Shown piece after piece: positions 45,071 to 54,500 of a DNA stretch of 64,000 nucleotides. Both the position numbers and the translations under genes were made by a program. Location of the stretch: assembly GCF_000719265.1 (NCBI RefSeq), contig NZ_JOFL01000033.1, forward strand, positions 24,172 through 88,171. Reading direction: 5' to 3'. This DNA comes from Streptomyces roseoverticillatus. GTDB lineage: Bacteria; Actinomycetota; Actinomycetes; Streptomycetales; Streptomycetaceae. The number at the start of each line of letters is the position of its first letter. Position 1 is the first letter of the stretch. The notes under the pieces were generated by a model, which did no database searches, had not been told where the DNA came from, and saw only the letters and a list, made by a program, of their open reading frames with translations.

Positions 45071-47046
45071 CCCCGGCACTGTCCGTACGGGACCTGACGG
45101 TCTCCTTCAAAGGACGAGGCGGTACAGAGACCACCGCCGTGGAAGGCCTCTCCTTCGCCTTGGCGCCCGGTGAAGTCCTGGGACTGGTGGGGGAGTCGGG
45201 CTCGGGGAAGTCCACGGTGGGGCTGGCGGCGATGGGGCTCCACGACCCGGCCCGCACGCGGGTGAGCGGGAGCGTGCTGGTCGGGGGCGAGGAGGTGGTG
45301 GGCGCGCCCGAGTCCGCGGTGCGAGGCCTGCGCGGCTCCCGGATCGCCATGGTCTTCCAGGACGCGCTGGCCGCACTCTCGCCCTTCCACACGGTGGGCG
45401 CGCAGCTGGCGGAGGCGTACCGGGTGCACGCCCCGGCGGGGGCGGGCGCCGGCCGCCGCCGGGCCGACGCGCGGGAGAAGGCCCTGGCCATGCTGGAGCG
45501 GGTCGGCATCCCGGCCGCCCGCGCCCGCGACTACCCGCACCAGTTCTCGGGCGGCATGCGGCAGCGGGTGATGATCGCGATGGCGCTGGTGAACCGCCCG
45601 GACGTGCTGATCGCCGACGAACCGACGACGGCGCTGGACGCGCGCGTGCAGCGCCAGGTCCTCGAACTGCTCGCGGAACTCCGGGAAGAGAGCGGCACGG
45701 CGGTGCTGCTCGTCACGCACGACGTGGGCGTCGTCGCCGGGACGTGCGACCGCATGCTCGTCATGCGGGGCGGCCGGGGCCTGGAAGAGGGCCCCACCCG
45801 CAAACTCCTGACCGACGCGGCCCACCCGTACACGCGCGCCCTGATCGGCGCGGCACCGACGCTGAACACGGTGCCGGGGTCACGTTTGCCGACGGTCGAC
45901 GACCCGGGGCCGTTCGCCTTGAGGGGCGGGGCTGCGCCTGCCGGGGCGGGGCAGAGGCCGACCGGGCACCGCCGGGCAGTGGCGCGGGGGCTGAGCGCCG
46001 TTGCGGCGGAGGGAAGCGCATCTGCCGGTGCCGGGCACGAACTGTCCGCCGCGACGGTGAGTCGTTCCGCGGTGGAGTCCGGCGGTGCCGAGCTGACACC
46101 GGCCGGGCACCGCCGGGCAGTGGCGCGGGGGCTGAGCGCCGTTGCGGCGGAGGGAAGCGCATCTGCCGGTGCCGGGCGAGAACCCTCCGCCGCAACGGTG
46201 AGTCGTCCCGCGGCGGAGTCCGGCGGTGCCGGACCGGCCCCCGCCGCGGTGACACCCGTTGGCGTGCCCCTCGCCGAGGCCGTCGACCTCCACGTGGATT
46301 TCGGGGGCCGCCGGCGACTCCGGGGCGGACGCCGCGGCGCCGTACAAGCCGTGCGCGGCGTGAGCCTGCGCATCGGCCCGGGGGAGACCCTCGGCCTCGT
46401 GGGGGAGTCCGGGTCCGGGAAGTCGACCACGGCGAGGGTCCTCGCGGGACTGCAGCGGCCCACGTCGGGGGACGTGCGGTTCGACGGCCGGGACATCTCC
46501 CGCGCCGCGGCCGGCACGCGCCTGCGCCGCGAGCTCAGCCGCGACGTACAACTGGTCTTCCAGGACCCGTACGCGTCGCTCAACCCGCGCCGTACGGTCG
46601 AGGAGATCGTCACCACGCCGCTGCGGGTGCACACCACCCAGGGCAGGGAGGAACGCCGCGCCCGCGCCGCCGAGTTGCTGGAACAGGTGGGCCTGCGGGC
46701 CGGGCACCTGCACCGCTACCCGCACGAGTTCTCCGGAGGCCAGCGCCAGCGCATCGGCATAGCCCGCGCGCTGGCCCTCCGCCCGCGCCTGGTCATCGCG
46801 GACGAGCCCGTGTCGGCGCTGGACGTGTCCGTGCAGGCCCAGGTGCTCAACCTGCTCATGGACCTCCGCGACGAACTGGGCCTGTCCCTGCTGTTCGTCT
46901 CGCACGACCTCGCCGTCGTCCGGCACTTCTGCGACCGGGTGGCGGTGATGCGGGCCGGGAGCGTGGTCGAGAGCGGCCCGCGGGACGAGGTCTTCGACGA
47001 TCCGAAGGCCCCCTACACGCGTGAGCTACTCGCGGCCACGATGTAG
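45067..47046 (+). CDS. Fused double ABC ATPase (DppD-DppF) with repeat-derived linker
   Basis: 659 residues with two nucleotide-binding domains. NBD1: Walker A GESGSGKST (~residue 42), signature QFSGGMRQRV, Walker B VLIADEPTTALD, then the oligopeptide-family tail HPYTRALIGAAP. NBD2: GESGSGKSTTA, EFSGGQRQRI, LVIADEPVSALD, ending APYTRELLAATM. Between them lies a ~110-residue Ala/Gly/Arg linker containing two 47-residue tandem copies of a translated dispersed repeat. Both domains appear active. The final 21 bases overlap the convergent terpene-synthase-like gene. Confidence 0.93.
   Translation: MTPALSVRDLTVSFKGRGGTETTAVEGLSFALAPGEVLGLVGESGSGKSTVGLAAMGLHDPARTRVSGSVLVGGEEVVGAPESAVRGLRGSRIAMVFQDALAALSPFHTVGAQLAEAYRVHAPAGAGAGRRRADAREKALAMLERVGIPAARARDYPHQFSGGMRQRVMIAMALVNRPDVLIADEPTTALDARVQRQVLELLAELREESGTAVLLVTHDVGVVAGTCDRMLVMRGGRGLEEGPTRKLLTDAAHPYTRALIGAAPTLNTVPGSRLPTVDDPGPFALRGGAAPAGAGQRPTGHRRAVARGLSAVAAEGSASAGAGHELSAATVSRSAVESGGAELTPAGHRRAVARGLSAVAAEGSASAGAGREPSAATVSRPAAESGGAGPAPAAVTPVGVPLAEAVDLHVDFGGRRRLRGGRRGAVQAVRGVSLRIGPGETLGLVGESGSGKSTTARVLAGLQRPTSGDVRFDGRDISRAAAGTRLRRELSRDVQLVFQDPYASLNPRRTVEEIVTTPLRVHTTQGREERRARAAELLEQVGLRAGHLHRYPHEFSGGQRQRIGIARALALRPRLVIADEPVSALDVSVQAQVLNLLMDLRDELGLSLLFVSHDLAVVRHFCDRVAVMRAGSVVESGPRDEVFDDPKAPYTRELLAATM
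45949..46231 (+). repeat. Dispersed inverted-repeat element inside the ABC ATPase gene, tandemly duplicated (locus F)
   Basis: Two copies of a 141-base unit (45962 onward and 46103 onward). Each begins GGGCACCGCCGGGCAGTGG, contains GCGCCGTTGCGGCGGAGGG and TCCGCCGC(G/A)ACGGTGAGTC, and ends GAGTCCGGCGGTGCC. The arms are those of the five intergenic loci. 141 is a multiple of three, so the frame is kept. Confidence 0.9.
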
Positions 47047-47925
47047 GGCGGTGCCCGCGCCGCCGCTCGTGGAGGGGACGGGCGGTGGCGCGGGACGCCG
47101 GGGACGCAGCAGGTCCACCGGGACGCCGGTGACGTCGTCGGCGAGGAGCAGCCGCCGGGTCTCCCCGGCCGGCCCCTCGCGCAGGGCCCACGCCAGGTGG
47201 CCGTCGGCCCAGAGGGAGAGCGCGTGGCTCCAGGCGGCGACGGCCGCGGAGGCCGCCTCGTGTTCGAGACGGGTCAGCGCGCTCCGGAGCGCTTCCCGGT
47301 CGGCACCGCCCCGGGTGAGCACCGCGGTCGTGGCTTCGGCGGCTGCCTGAAAGGACGCCAGTTCCCGTACAGGGGGCGCCAATTCGTGTCGGCAGGCGTA
47401 TTCGACGAGGTCGGGCACGGACCCGGGCGCGAGCCCGTCCCACGCCCGCCGCCCGGCGGCGCACTCCCGGAAGCGCTCGGTGACCCGGGCGCGCCACGCG
47501 GGCGACATCGCGGGCGCGGTCATCCGCCAGACGTCGGCGAGCGCCCGCTGCAGGGCGGTCCGCGGCGGCGGCGTGCGCCCGCCGTCCGGCGGCAGGAAGT
47601 CGGGCAGCGCGTCGTACCCGTACGAACTCTCCTCCTCCCGGTGGTGGAACCGGTCGTCGAGGGCGTGGAACCACACCAGCCAGGCCGCGACCCGCTGCAG
47701 CCGCCCGCACTCGGCCTCCGGCGCCACCCGCGCCGCGAATTCCGCGCAGCCCGCCCTGCGGAAGCGCCGCTGTGCGGAGAAGGACTGGATCAGCCCGGTC
47801 CGCCGCACCCAGCGGTCGGTGAACGCGGCGGCTTCGTCGAGGTGCGGGCTGATCCGGCGGACCCGCCCGGCACCGGACTCGGGGAGCTCGGCGACCGGCG
47901 GCCGGAAACGGGGCACGGGGGGCAC
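47026..47925 (-). CDS. Terpene-synthase-like protein with degenerate metal motifs
   Basis: 299 residues from the GTG at 47925 (GAGGA upstream; TTG 47937 is an alternative). The N-terminal half follows bacterial class I terpene cyclases closely: ISPHLDEAAAFTDRWVRRTGL, EFAARVAPEAECGRLQRVAAWLVWFHALDDRF, ALADVWRMTAPAMSPAWRARV. The Asp-rich motif is DDRFHHREEE, not DDxx(D/E), and the downstream NSE triad NDxxSxxxE is absent along with about 50 residues of the usual core. It is therefore probably inactive as a normal cyclase, or uses a different mechanism. No prenyltransferase or P450 is adjacent. Confidence 0.65.
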   Translation of the reverse strand: MPPVPRFRPPVAELPESGAGRVRRISPHLDEAAAFTDRWVRRTGLIQSFSAQRRFRRAGCAEFAARVAPEAECGRLQRVAAWLVWFHALDDRFHHREEESSYGYDALPDFLPPDGGRTPPPRTALQRALADVWRMTAPAMSPAWRARVTERFRECAAGRRAWDGLAPGSVPDLVEYACRHELAPPVRELASFQAAAEATTAVLTRGGADREALRSALTRLEHEAASAAVAAWSHALSLWADGHLAWALREGPAGETRRLLLADDVTGVPVDLLRPRRPAPPPVPSTSGGAGTALHRGRE

Positions 47926-48232
47926 GGCGTTCCTCAAGGACGAGGTTCGGGCGGGGGACGAGGGCGCTGAGCGGTGCTAAGGGGTGCTGACGTCACAGCG
48001 TCCACCCGGCACCGCAAGGGATCCATGGCCCTGTCCCGTTTGCCAACGGCTCATCAGTGCACCACTGGGCGCGCGGGCCCTCCTCACGCGCCGGGCAGCG
48101 GCGCGCCGGCCGGCGGGGCTGGCGTAGACGCCGCAGGCGGAGCCCTGGGATTGCGGGGGCGTTCCGCCCACCGCCTGATCCTTTACCCGACGGTCGACCA
48201 ACCGTCCCCGCAGGTCACCTAGCGTCTGCGTC
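47926..48232. other. Intergenic region between the terpene-synthase-like gene and the cupin gene
   Basis: 307 bases, divergent. It contains gcgccgggcagcggcgcgccggcc near 48096, a self-complementary GC-rich stretch, but no supported gene or promoter that I can define. Confidence 0.4.
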
Positions 48233-48553
48233 ATGACAGTGATCGATCTGAACGACACCGCTGCCGCCCTCCCCGATGCGTGGCGATCCCGCGTGCTGGG
48301 CCGCGTCGGGCCCGCCTGTCTCAAGGTGCTGCGCATGAGTGAGCTGCCCCTGGAGGAGGAGAGCCACGACGCTCCGGAGGCGCTGCTCGTCCTCGACGGG
48401 CGGCTCGAACTCGACGTCAACGGCCAAGCGGTGACGATCGGGGCGGGTGAGCTCCGCATCGTCCCCGCGGGGGTGCGGCACGCGGTCCGGCCCGGGAGCC
48501 GGGGCGTGCTCGTTATCGTCGAGCTGGAGGAGGGCGGTCCCGACGCGGCTTGA
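48233..48553 (+). CDS. Small cupin-domain protein
   Basis: 106 residues. Single conserved beta-barrel: SELPLEEESHDAPEALLVLDGRLELDVNGQAVTIGAGELRIVPAGVRHAVRPGSRGVLVIVEL. The first metal motif is HDAPE, the second PAGVRHAV, as in the cupin_2 group. Such proteins are metal-dependent sensors or dioxygenase/isomerase-like; no role is assigned. Followed 80 bases later by the Cys-rich peptide gene. Confidence 0.85.
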   Translation: MTVIDLNDTAAALPDAWRSRVLGRVGPACLKVLRMSELPLEEESHDAPEALLVLDGRLELDVNGQAVTIGAGELRIVPAGVRHAVRPGSRGVLVIVELEEGGPDAA

Positions 48554-48636
48554 CTACAACGTGCCTTGCCCGCGCGAGGATCCGGGTGTTCGCTGGACCG
48601 CGGAATCCCGACTCGCGTCGAAGGAGGCAGTTGACC

Positions 48637-48741
48637 ATGACTGTTCACGAGCCTGTCGCGGCGCCCGGCACCGATTGCACCTGTGGTCCGGGCTGCAGTT
48701 GCGGATGCCAGTCCGGTGGCCCGTGCCAGTGCGGCGGGTGA
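48637..48741 (+). CDS. Metallothionein-like Cys-rich peptide
   Basis: 34 residues only, but with AAGGAGG nine bases before the ATG, a near-perfect ribosome site. Sequence: MTVHEPVAAPGTD then seven cysteines in a CxC, CxCxC, CxC arrangement with Gly spacers and no other residues of consequence. This resembles small bacterial and actinobacterial metallothioneins that bind copper(I) or zinc. It has one His in the N-terminal part. Small size means it may be missed in automated annotation. Function inferred from composition only. Confidence 0.7.
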   Translation: MTVHEPVAAPGTDCTCGPGCSCGCQSGGPCQCGG

Positions 48742-48802
48742 CGTCTGCCGCCTGCGTGACACGGGGGCCGGTCGGCCGGGTGACCGGCCCTTCCCCGTAC
48801 CG

Positions 48803-49318
48803 CTAGCCCAGCAGGCCCGTCAGCCCGCCGCCGCGCGCCAGTTCCTCCAGCTCGTCCAGGGCCGCGCGGGCCTTCGCCGCCGCGACCGGGTCGCGCCGCT
48901 CCAGGCCGCTCTCCTCGAACTCGTCCTCGTCGAGGCGGAGCACGGTGGCGCCGTCGGCCGGGACCCACAGGTCGAGGTCCAGGTCGGTGGAGACGACGGC
49001 GCCCGGGGCGATCTCGGCGGGGCGGGTGATGTCGCAGTACCAGCCCTTGAGGGTGCCGTCGGCGGCGCGCACCTCCTTGACGGCGTGCCAGCGGTCGCGC
49101 CAGTAGTGCTCGGTGAAGACGTCGCCGCGCTCGAAGCGGACGAAGCCGAAGTCCCGGTCCGCCGGGGCCGCCCACGGGGCGCGGACGACGGCGTGGGTGC
49201 CGTCGTCGCGCACGACGACCGCGGGGTAGCCGATGCCGGACCGGGACTCCTTGACCAGCGTGACCGTTACGTCACTGCCGGCCTCAAGTGTGGTGCTCAA
49301 GGTGCTCTCGGTGCTCAT
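48803..49318 (-). CDS. DUF402 domain protein
   Basis: 171 residues from the ATG at 49318 with GGGGAA upstream; an upstream in-frame start exists at 49357. DUF402 fold: FVRFERGDVFTEHYWRDRWHAVKEV, WYCDITRPAEI, VVSTDLDLDLWVPADGATVLRLDEDEFEESGL, i.e. the conserved YCDI and DLDLDLW metal ligands. In this family some members (for example SA1684, Sc4828 by memory) are nucleoside di/triphosphate hydrolases. Role here unknown. Confidence 0.88.
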   Translation of the reverse strand: MSTESTLSTTLEAGSDVTVTLVKESRSGIGYPAVVVRDDGTHAVVRAPWAAPADRDFGFVRFERGDVFTEHYWRDRWHAVKEVRAADGTLKGWYCDITRPAEIAPGAVVSTDLDLDLWVPADGATVLRLDEDEFEESGLERRDPVAAAKARAALDELEELARGGGLTGLLG

Positions 49319-49362
49319 GAGGTTCGAGGGTTCCCCATGGCCAGGGCCGGAGGCCACAGGTT

Positions 49363-50265
49363 TTAGCCGGTCACCGCCGAAGCGCAGGTGGTCGGCGTCG
49401 CGTTGGCCGGGTCGAGGGCGTTGGTGACCTCATGGGCGACGACGCGGTCGACGGTGCCGATCGCGATGTGCTCGGAGAAGTCCACGGCGCAGAGGTTCTG
49501 GAGCAGGACGTTGCGCACGTCGGGACCGGTCAGGTAGCCGGAGGTGTACGGCGTGACGACCTCGTCGTACTTGGTCGCGATGACCGTGTAGCGGACGCCC
49601 GGCACGGTGTCGGGGACGGAGTTCATCTTCTTGAGGAAGTCGGAGCCGATCGCCTGGTCGGTGAGACCGGGGGTCAGGCCGCCGAGCGCGTTGCGGGCCC
49701 CGGGGATCTTGTCCATCAGGGTGACCAGGCCCGACAGCGTCGTGCCGTGGTTGTTGGGGGCGATGCCGGTGAGGGAGTTCACCTTGTCCTTGCCGCCCAG
49801 GAAGTTGAGGTAGTAGCGCGGCATCGCGCCGCCCTGGGAGTGGCCGACGAGGTCCACCTTGCCGGAACCGGTGGCGTCGCGGACCTTGTCGACGTACGCG
49901 GAGAGCTCCTCGGCCGACTTCGCGATCGGGCCGAGACCGTAGAAGAGCGGTACGCCGGGCAGCTTGCCGTAGTCGAGGGAGAAGACGCAGTAGCCGCGGT
50001 TCTTCAAGTAGGGCGCGAGGACGAGCCAGTTGTCCACGGAGTTGCCCAGGGTGCCGTGCACGAGGACGACGGGGCGCGGATGGGCGGCCGACGGCTTGCA
50101 GGAGTAGTCGTTCCAGCCACTGCTGACGGACGTGCCGGCAGCGGCGGCCGGGCGGGCATCGTGAGACGAAGCGGCCGCTGCCTCGGGGGCGGTGAGGGCG
50201 GCGGCCGAGAGGGCGAGGGCCAGCGCGGGGAGCAGGGTGCGCAGGGGTCTCCAGGACAGCTTCAC
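49363..50265 (-). CDS. Secreted lipase/esterase (alpha/beta hydrolase, lipase class 2-like)
   Basis: 300 residues from the GTG at 50265 (VKLSWRPLRTLLPALALALSAAALTAPEAAA), GAGGAG 5 bases upstream. Signal peptide about 1-32. Catalytic features: oxyanion region VVLVHGTLGNSVDNW, nucleophile elbow LVGHSQGGAMPRY, Asp near VIATKYDEVVTPY and His in the C-terminal DRVVAHEV region. Two Cys pairs are likely (Cys near YSCKPSA and the C-terminal TTCAS). Resembles S. coelicolor secreted lipases of this kind. Confidence 0.9.
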   Translation of the reverse strand: MKLSWRPLRTLLPALALALSAAALTAPEAAAASSHDARPAAAAGTSVSSGWNDYSCKPSAAHPRPVVLVHGTLGNSVDNWLVLAPYLKNRGYCVFSLDYGKLPGVPLFYGLGPIAKSAEELSAYVDKVRDATGSGKVDLVGHSQGGAMPRYYLNFLGGKDKVNSLTGIAPNNHGTTLSGLVTLMDKIPGARNALGGLTPGLTDQAIGSDFLKKMNSVPDTVPGVRYTVIATKYDEVVTPYTSGYLTGPDVRNVLLQNLCAVDFSEHIAIGTVDRVVAHEVTNALDPANATPTTCASAVTG

Positions 50266-50451
50266 ATGAACTCCTCGCTGGTGGGGGGTGGTCACCGACG
50301 GCGGGCACACGAAGGCGCACGGGTGGCCCGGAACGTGGGTTTGCTGAAAGAGCGTTAACTTACGTTCCAGTAAGGATGCGTGGCACACCTTGATCGGTCA
50401 AGGAATCCGACACATGCTCTTTATACGGACGACGTTGTTCCGTAACAGATT

Positions 50452-51501
50452 TCAGGCCACGGCGCGCCTGTGCAGCGCCGCCGCCGGTCCCACCGCCCCC
50501 GGCCCGAAGCGGGCCCGCGCCCGGTCCACGGCCGCCTCGATCCGGCGCGCCTTCTCGTCGGCGGGGTCGAACGACAGCTGGTGCGCGGCGGATCCGGCGT
50601 CGCCGAGTCCCTCCGCGCGCAGTGCCACGGCCCGGACCCGGGCGCGCTGCAGCCCGAGCGCGTCGTGCAGCGCGTACGCGGTCGCGGTCAGCTCGGGGGT
50701 GTGCGCGGTCGGCTCGGCGAAGGTCCGGGAGCGGGTGGTCGCCGAGCCGTCGGCGTAGCGCACGGTGAGGGTCAGGCCCCGCGCGACCTGCTTGCTCTCC
50801 CGCAGCCGGCCGCCCAGCCCGTCGGCGAGGGCCAGCAGTGCGCGGCGGCGCCGGTCGGGGTCCAGCTCGTCGCGCTCGAAGCGGTGTTCCGCGGCCGCCG
50901 AGCGGGCCCGCGCCCCCGGGGTGACGGGGGTCGGGTCGATGCCGTGCGCCCGCTCGTACAGCTGCCGGCCCGCCACGGGCCCCAGGATCCGCTGCAGCGC
51001 GGGCAGCGGCGCGGCGGCGATCCGGCCGACGGTGCCGAGCCCGTACGTGGACAGGGTGCGGGCGGTGGCCGGGCCCACGCCGTACAGGGCGGCGGCCGGC
51101 TTGCCCGCGAGGAACGCGGCCACGGCGGCCGGGTCCCCGGGGAGCGTGCGCACCGCGCCGGGCGGGCCGTCGTGCGCGGCCATCCGGGCCAGCATCGGAT
51201 TGCCCGCGATGCCGACCGTGCAGTCGGCCCCGTACCGGGCGAGCGCCCGTACGCGCACGAGGGCGGCGAGCCCGGCGGGGCCCTGCCCGAAGTAGCGGGT
51301 GGCGCCCCGGACTTCCATGAGCGCCGCGTCGGGAGGAACCGCCTGCACGACGGGGCTGACCTCGGCGAGCAGCGCGAGGAGCCCGTCGTAGGTCTCCTCG
51401 CCCAGGGGCGCGCCCACCCCCGCGTGGAAGTGGACGTACAGCACGGTGGGTGCGCCGGGCGGCGGGTCCGGCACCACGGCGAGCCGCGCCCGGGCGCTCA
51501 T
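50452..51501 (-). CDS. ImuB-like, catalytically altered Y-family polymerase protein
   Basis: 349 residues; ATG overlaps the dnaE2 stop by four bases (ATGA). Y-family architecture: palm ~15-130, helix-hairpin-helix thumb (AALYGVGPATARTLSTYGLGTVGRI), and little-finger domain (FERDELDPDRRRRALLALADGLGGRLRES). The catalytic Asp of the first motif (DMDxFFA) is replaced by VLYVHFHAGV, and the SxDE motif by PPDAALMEV, so it cannot be an active polymerase. This is what ImuB is: an adaptor that links DnaE2 to the clamp in SOS mutagenesis. No imuA' gene is adjacent. Confidence 0.85.
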   Translation of the reverse strand: MSARARLAVVPDPPPGAPTVLYVHFHAGVGAPLGEETYDGLLALLAEVSPVVQAVPPDAALMEVRGATRYFGQGPAGLAALVRVRALARYGADCTVGIAGNPMLARMAAHDGPPGAVRTLPGDPAAVAAFLAGKPAAALYGVGPATARTLSTYGLGTVGRIAAAPLPALQRILGPVAGRQLYERAHGIDPTPVTPGARARSAAAEHRFERDELDPDRRRRALLALADGLGGRLRESKQVARGLTLTVRYADGSATTRSRTFAEPTAHTPELTATAYALHDALGLQRARVRAVALRAEGLGDAGSAAHQLSFDPADEKARRIEAAVDRARARFGPGAVGPAAALHRRAVA

Positions 51502-54500
51502 CCCGCGCTCCCCGGGCTCGCGTGCCACAGCTTGCGGCCCGTGGCCGCGCCCTCGCCCGCGGGCTGCAGGTCGGCCCACGGGTGCATGGCGTAGCCGGTG
51601 GACATGCGGATGCGGCGGTCCGGGCCCGCGGCCCCGGCCGCGGAAGCCGCCGGCCGCGCCAGCACCGAGGCCACCGCCTCCAGCCCGCCCTCCGCGCGGA
51701 GCTTCGTCAGCTGCGCGAGGTCCCACGCCACCGCGCCCACCACGCTCAGGCTGTGCGGCCCGCGGCGCTGGACGACGCCGCGGACGAGCAGCAGCCAGGA
51801 GTGGAAGACGGTGTGCGCGCAGGCGGGGTGGCTGTCGTCGAAGAAGGCGCAGTCGACCAGGCCCGTGCCGTCGTCGAGGGTGGTGAAGATGACGCGGCGG
51901 CCGGAGCGGACCGGCGGGGTCTGGGTGGCGGCCTTGGCGCCCGCGACCAGGACGGTCTCGCCGTGCCGGGCGCCCTGCAGCCGCCGGGCGGGGATGACGC
52001 CCAGCTCGGCGAGGAACGCCCTGTGGTCGGACATCAGGTGCCGGGACGCGTCCATGCCGAGCACGCCGAGCTCGGCGCCGAGCCGCTCCTGCGCGTCGAG
52101 GTCGGGCAGGCCGACGGGCTCGGCCCGCGCGCTGTCGATCAGGGTGGGCTGGTCCGCGCCCCCGCGCCCGTGCCCGCGGTGCAGTTCGGCGATGTGCAGG
52201 AGCAGGTCGCGGCGGTTGCCGCCGAAGGCGTCCAGCGCCCCGACCCGGGCGAGGCGTTCGGCGACGGGCCGGGCGGGCCGGGCGCGGTGCCACAGGTCGG
52301 GGAGGGAGGTGTACGGGCGGCCGTCCGCGATGCGCGCGGCCTCGGCCTCGCCGATGCCCTGCACGTCGGAGAGGGCCATGCGGAGCCCCCACACGCCGCC
52401 ACCACCCTCGTGACCGGACACCAGTTCGATCGAATAGGCCGTGCCCGACCGGTTCACGTCCAGCGGCAGGATCGGCACGCCGCGCCGCCGCGCGTCCGCG
52501 AGCAGCAGCCGCTTGGGGTACATCCCCGGGTCATGGGTGAGCAGCCCCGCGTAGAAGGCCGCCGGGTGATGGGTCTTCAGCCACGCCGACTGGTAGGTCG
52601 GCACGGCGAACGCGACGGCGTGCGCCTTGCAGAAGCCGTAGCTGCCGAACGCCTCCACGATCTCCCAGGTGCGGCGCACGGACTCGGGCGAGCGGCCGAG
52701 CTTCGCCGCCTCCCGCCCGAACCACGCGCGCACCCGCCCCAGCAGCTGCGGGTCGGACAGCGCGCGGCGCGTCTCGTCCGCGAAGCTCCGGTCGCAGCCG
52801 GTCATGATGCGCAGGATCTCGATGATCTGCTCGTGGAAGACGACCACGCCGTACGTCTCGCGCAGCGTGTCCTCCAGCTCCGGGTGCGGGTAGCGCACGG
52901 GCGCGCGCCCGTGCCGGGCCTCGATGAAGGGCCGCACCATGTCGGCCGCGACCGGGCCCGGCCGGAAGAGGGAGATGTCCACCACGAGGTCGTGGAAGGT
53001 CTCGGGCTGCAGCCGGCCGACGAGGTCGCGCTGGCCCGGCGACTCGATCTGGAAGCAGCCGAGCGTCTCGGCCGACCGGATCAGCTCGTACGTACGGGGG
53101 TCGCCCGGCGGCACGTCCGCGGGGTCGTCGAGGTCGAGGTGGCGCCCGGTGGCCCGTTCGATCTCGGCCACCGCGTGCGCCATCGCGGACTGCATCCGCA
53201 CGCCCAGCACGTCGAGCTTGAGCAGCCCGAGCTCCTCCACGTCGTCCTTGTCGAACTGCGCCATGGGGAAGCCCTCGCCGCTGGTCGGCACGACGGGCGT
53301 GCGGGCGCGCAGGCTCGCGTCCGACAGCAGCACGCCGCACGGGTGCATGGCGACGCCGCGCGGCAGCCCGTCCAGCGCCTCGACCAGCTCCCACAGCCGG
53401 CCGTGGTCCTCCGCGGCCACCCCGCGCAGCTCGGGCAGCTCGGCCAGCGCCGCGCGGGCGTCGCGGGCGCGGATGTGCGGGAACGCCTTGGCGAGCCGGT
53501 CCACCTCGGCCGGGTCCTTGCCGAGGGCCGCGCCCACGTCCCGGATCGCGTGCCGGACCCGGTAGGTCTCGGGCATGGCGACGGTCGCGACCCGGTCCGC
53601 GCCGAAGCGGTCGAAGATCGCGCGGTAGACGTCCAGACGGCGCGCGGACTCCACGTCGACGTCGATGTCGGGCAGCGCCTTGCGGTGGGCGGACAGGAAG
53701 CGCTCCATCAGCAGGCCGTGCTCGACGGGGTCGGCGTGGGCGATGCCGAGCAGGTGGTTGACCAGGGAGCCCGCGCCGGAGCCGCGGGCGGTGACCCGGA
53801 CGCCGAGGGCGCGGGTGTCGTCCACGACCCGGGCGACGGTGAGGAAGTACGAGGCGAGGCCCTTCCCGGCGATGATCGCCAGTTCGTCCTCCAGCCGGTC
53901 CCGGTAGCGGCGCTTGCGGTCGTAGCCGCGCAGCACCATGCCCGCTGTGCAGCGGGAGCGCAGCACGCGGTCGGCGGTGCGGTGACCGGCGCCGACCAGG
54001 TGCGCCTCGGGGAAGTGAACGCGGCCGAGCCCCAGGTCGTCCTCGGGGTCGACCAGGCAGGCGGCGGCGGTCTCCTCGGTCGTGGCGAGCAGCCTGCGGG
54101 CCGCGTCCCGGCCGAGCCCCGCGGCCTCCGCGATCCGCTCGGCGAGGGCGGCCATGGCGGCGGGTCCCTTGAGCCAGCGCTCGCCGCTGTCGAGGGACTC
54201 CGGCCTGCGGGGGTCGATCGGGACCAGCCGGCGGGCCGCGTCCAGGACGTCGGCGACGGGCCCCTGACCGGGGTCGGCGTAACGCACGGCGTTGCTGAGG
54301 ACGGCGGGGACGCCCTGCTCGGCGGCGAAGCCGGCGGTACGGGCGGCGAGCCGCAGCGAGCCGGGACCGGTGCCGGTGCGGCCGTGGCAGACGACCTCCA
54401 GCCGCAGGGCGTCACCGAACATTTCCCGCCAGGGCGCGAGCAGCCGGGCGGCCCGGTCCGGGCGGCCGGCGGCGAGGGCGCGGCCGGGCTCGGAGCCGGG

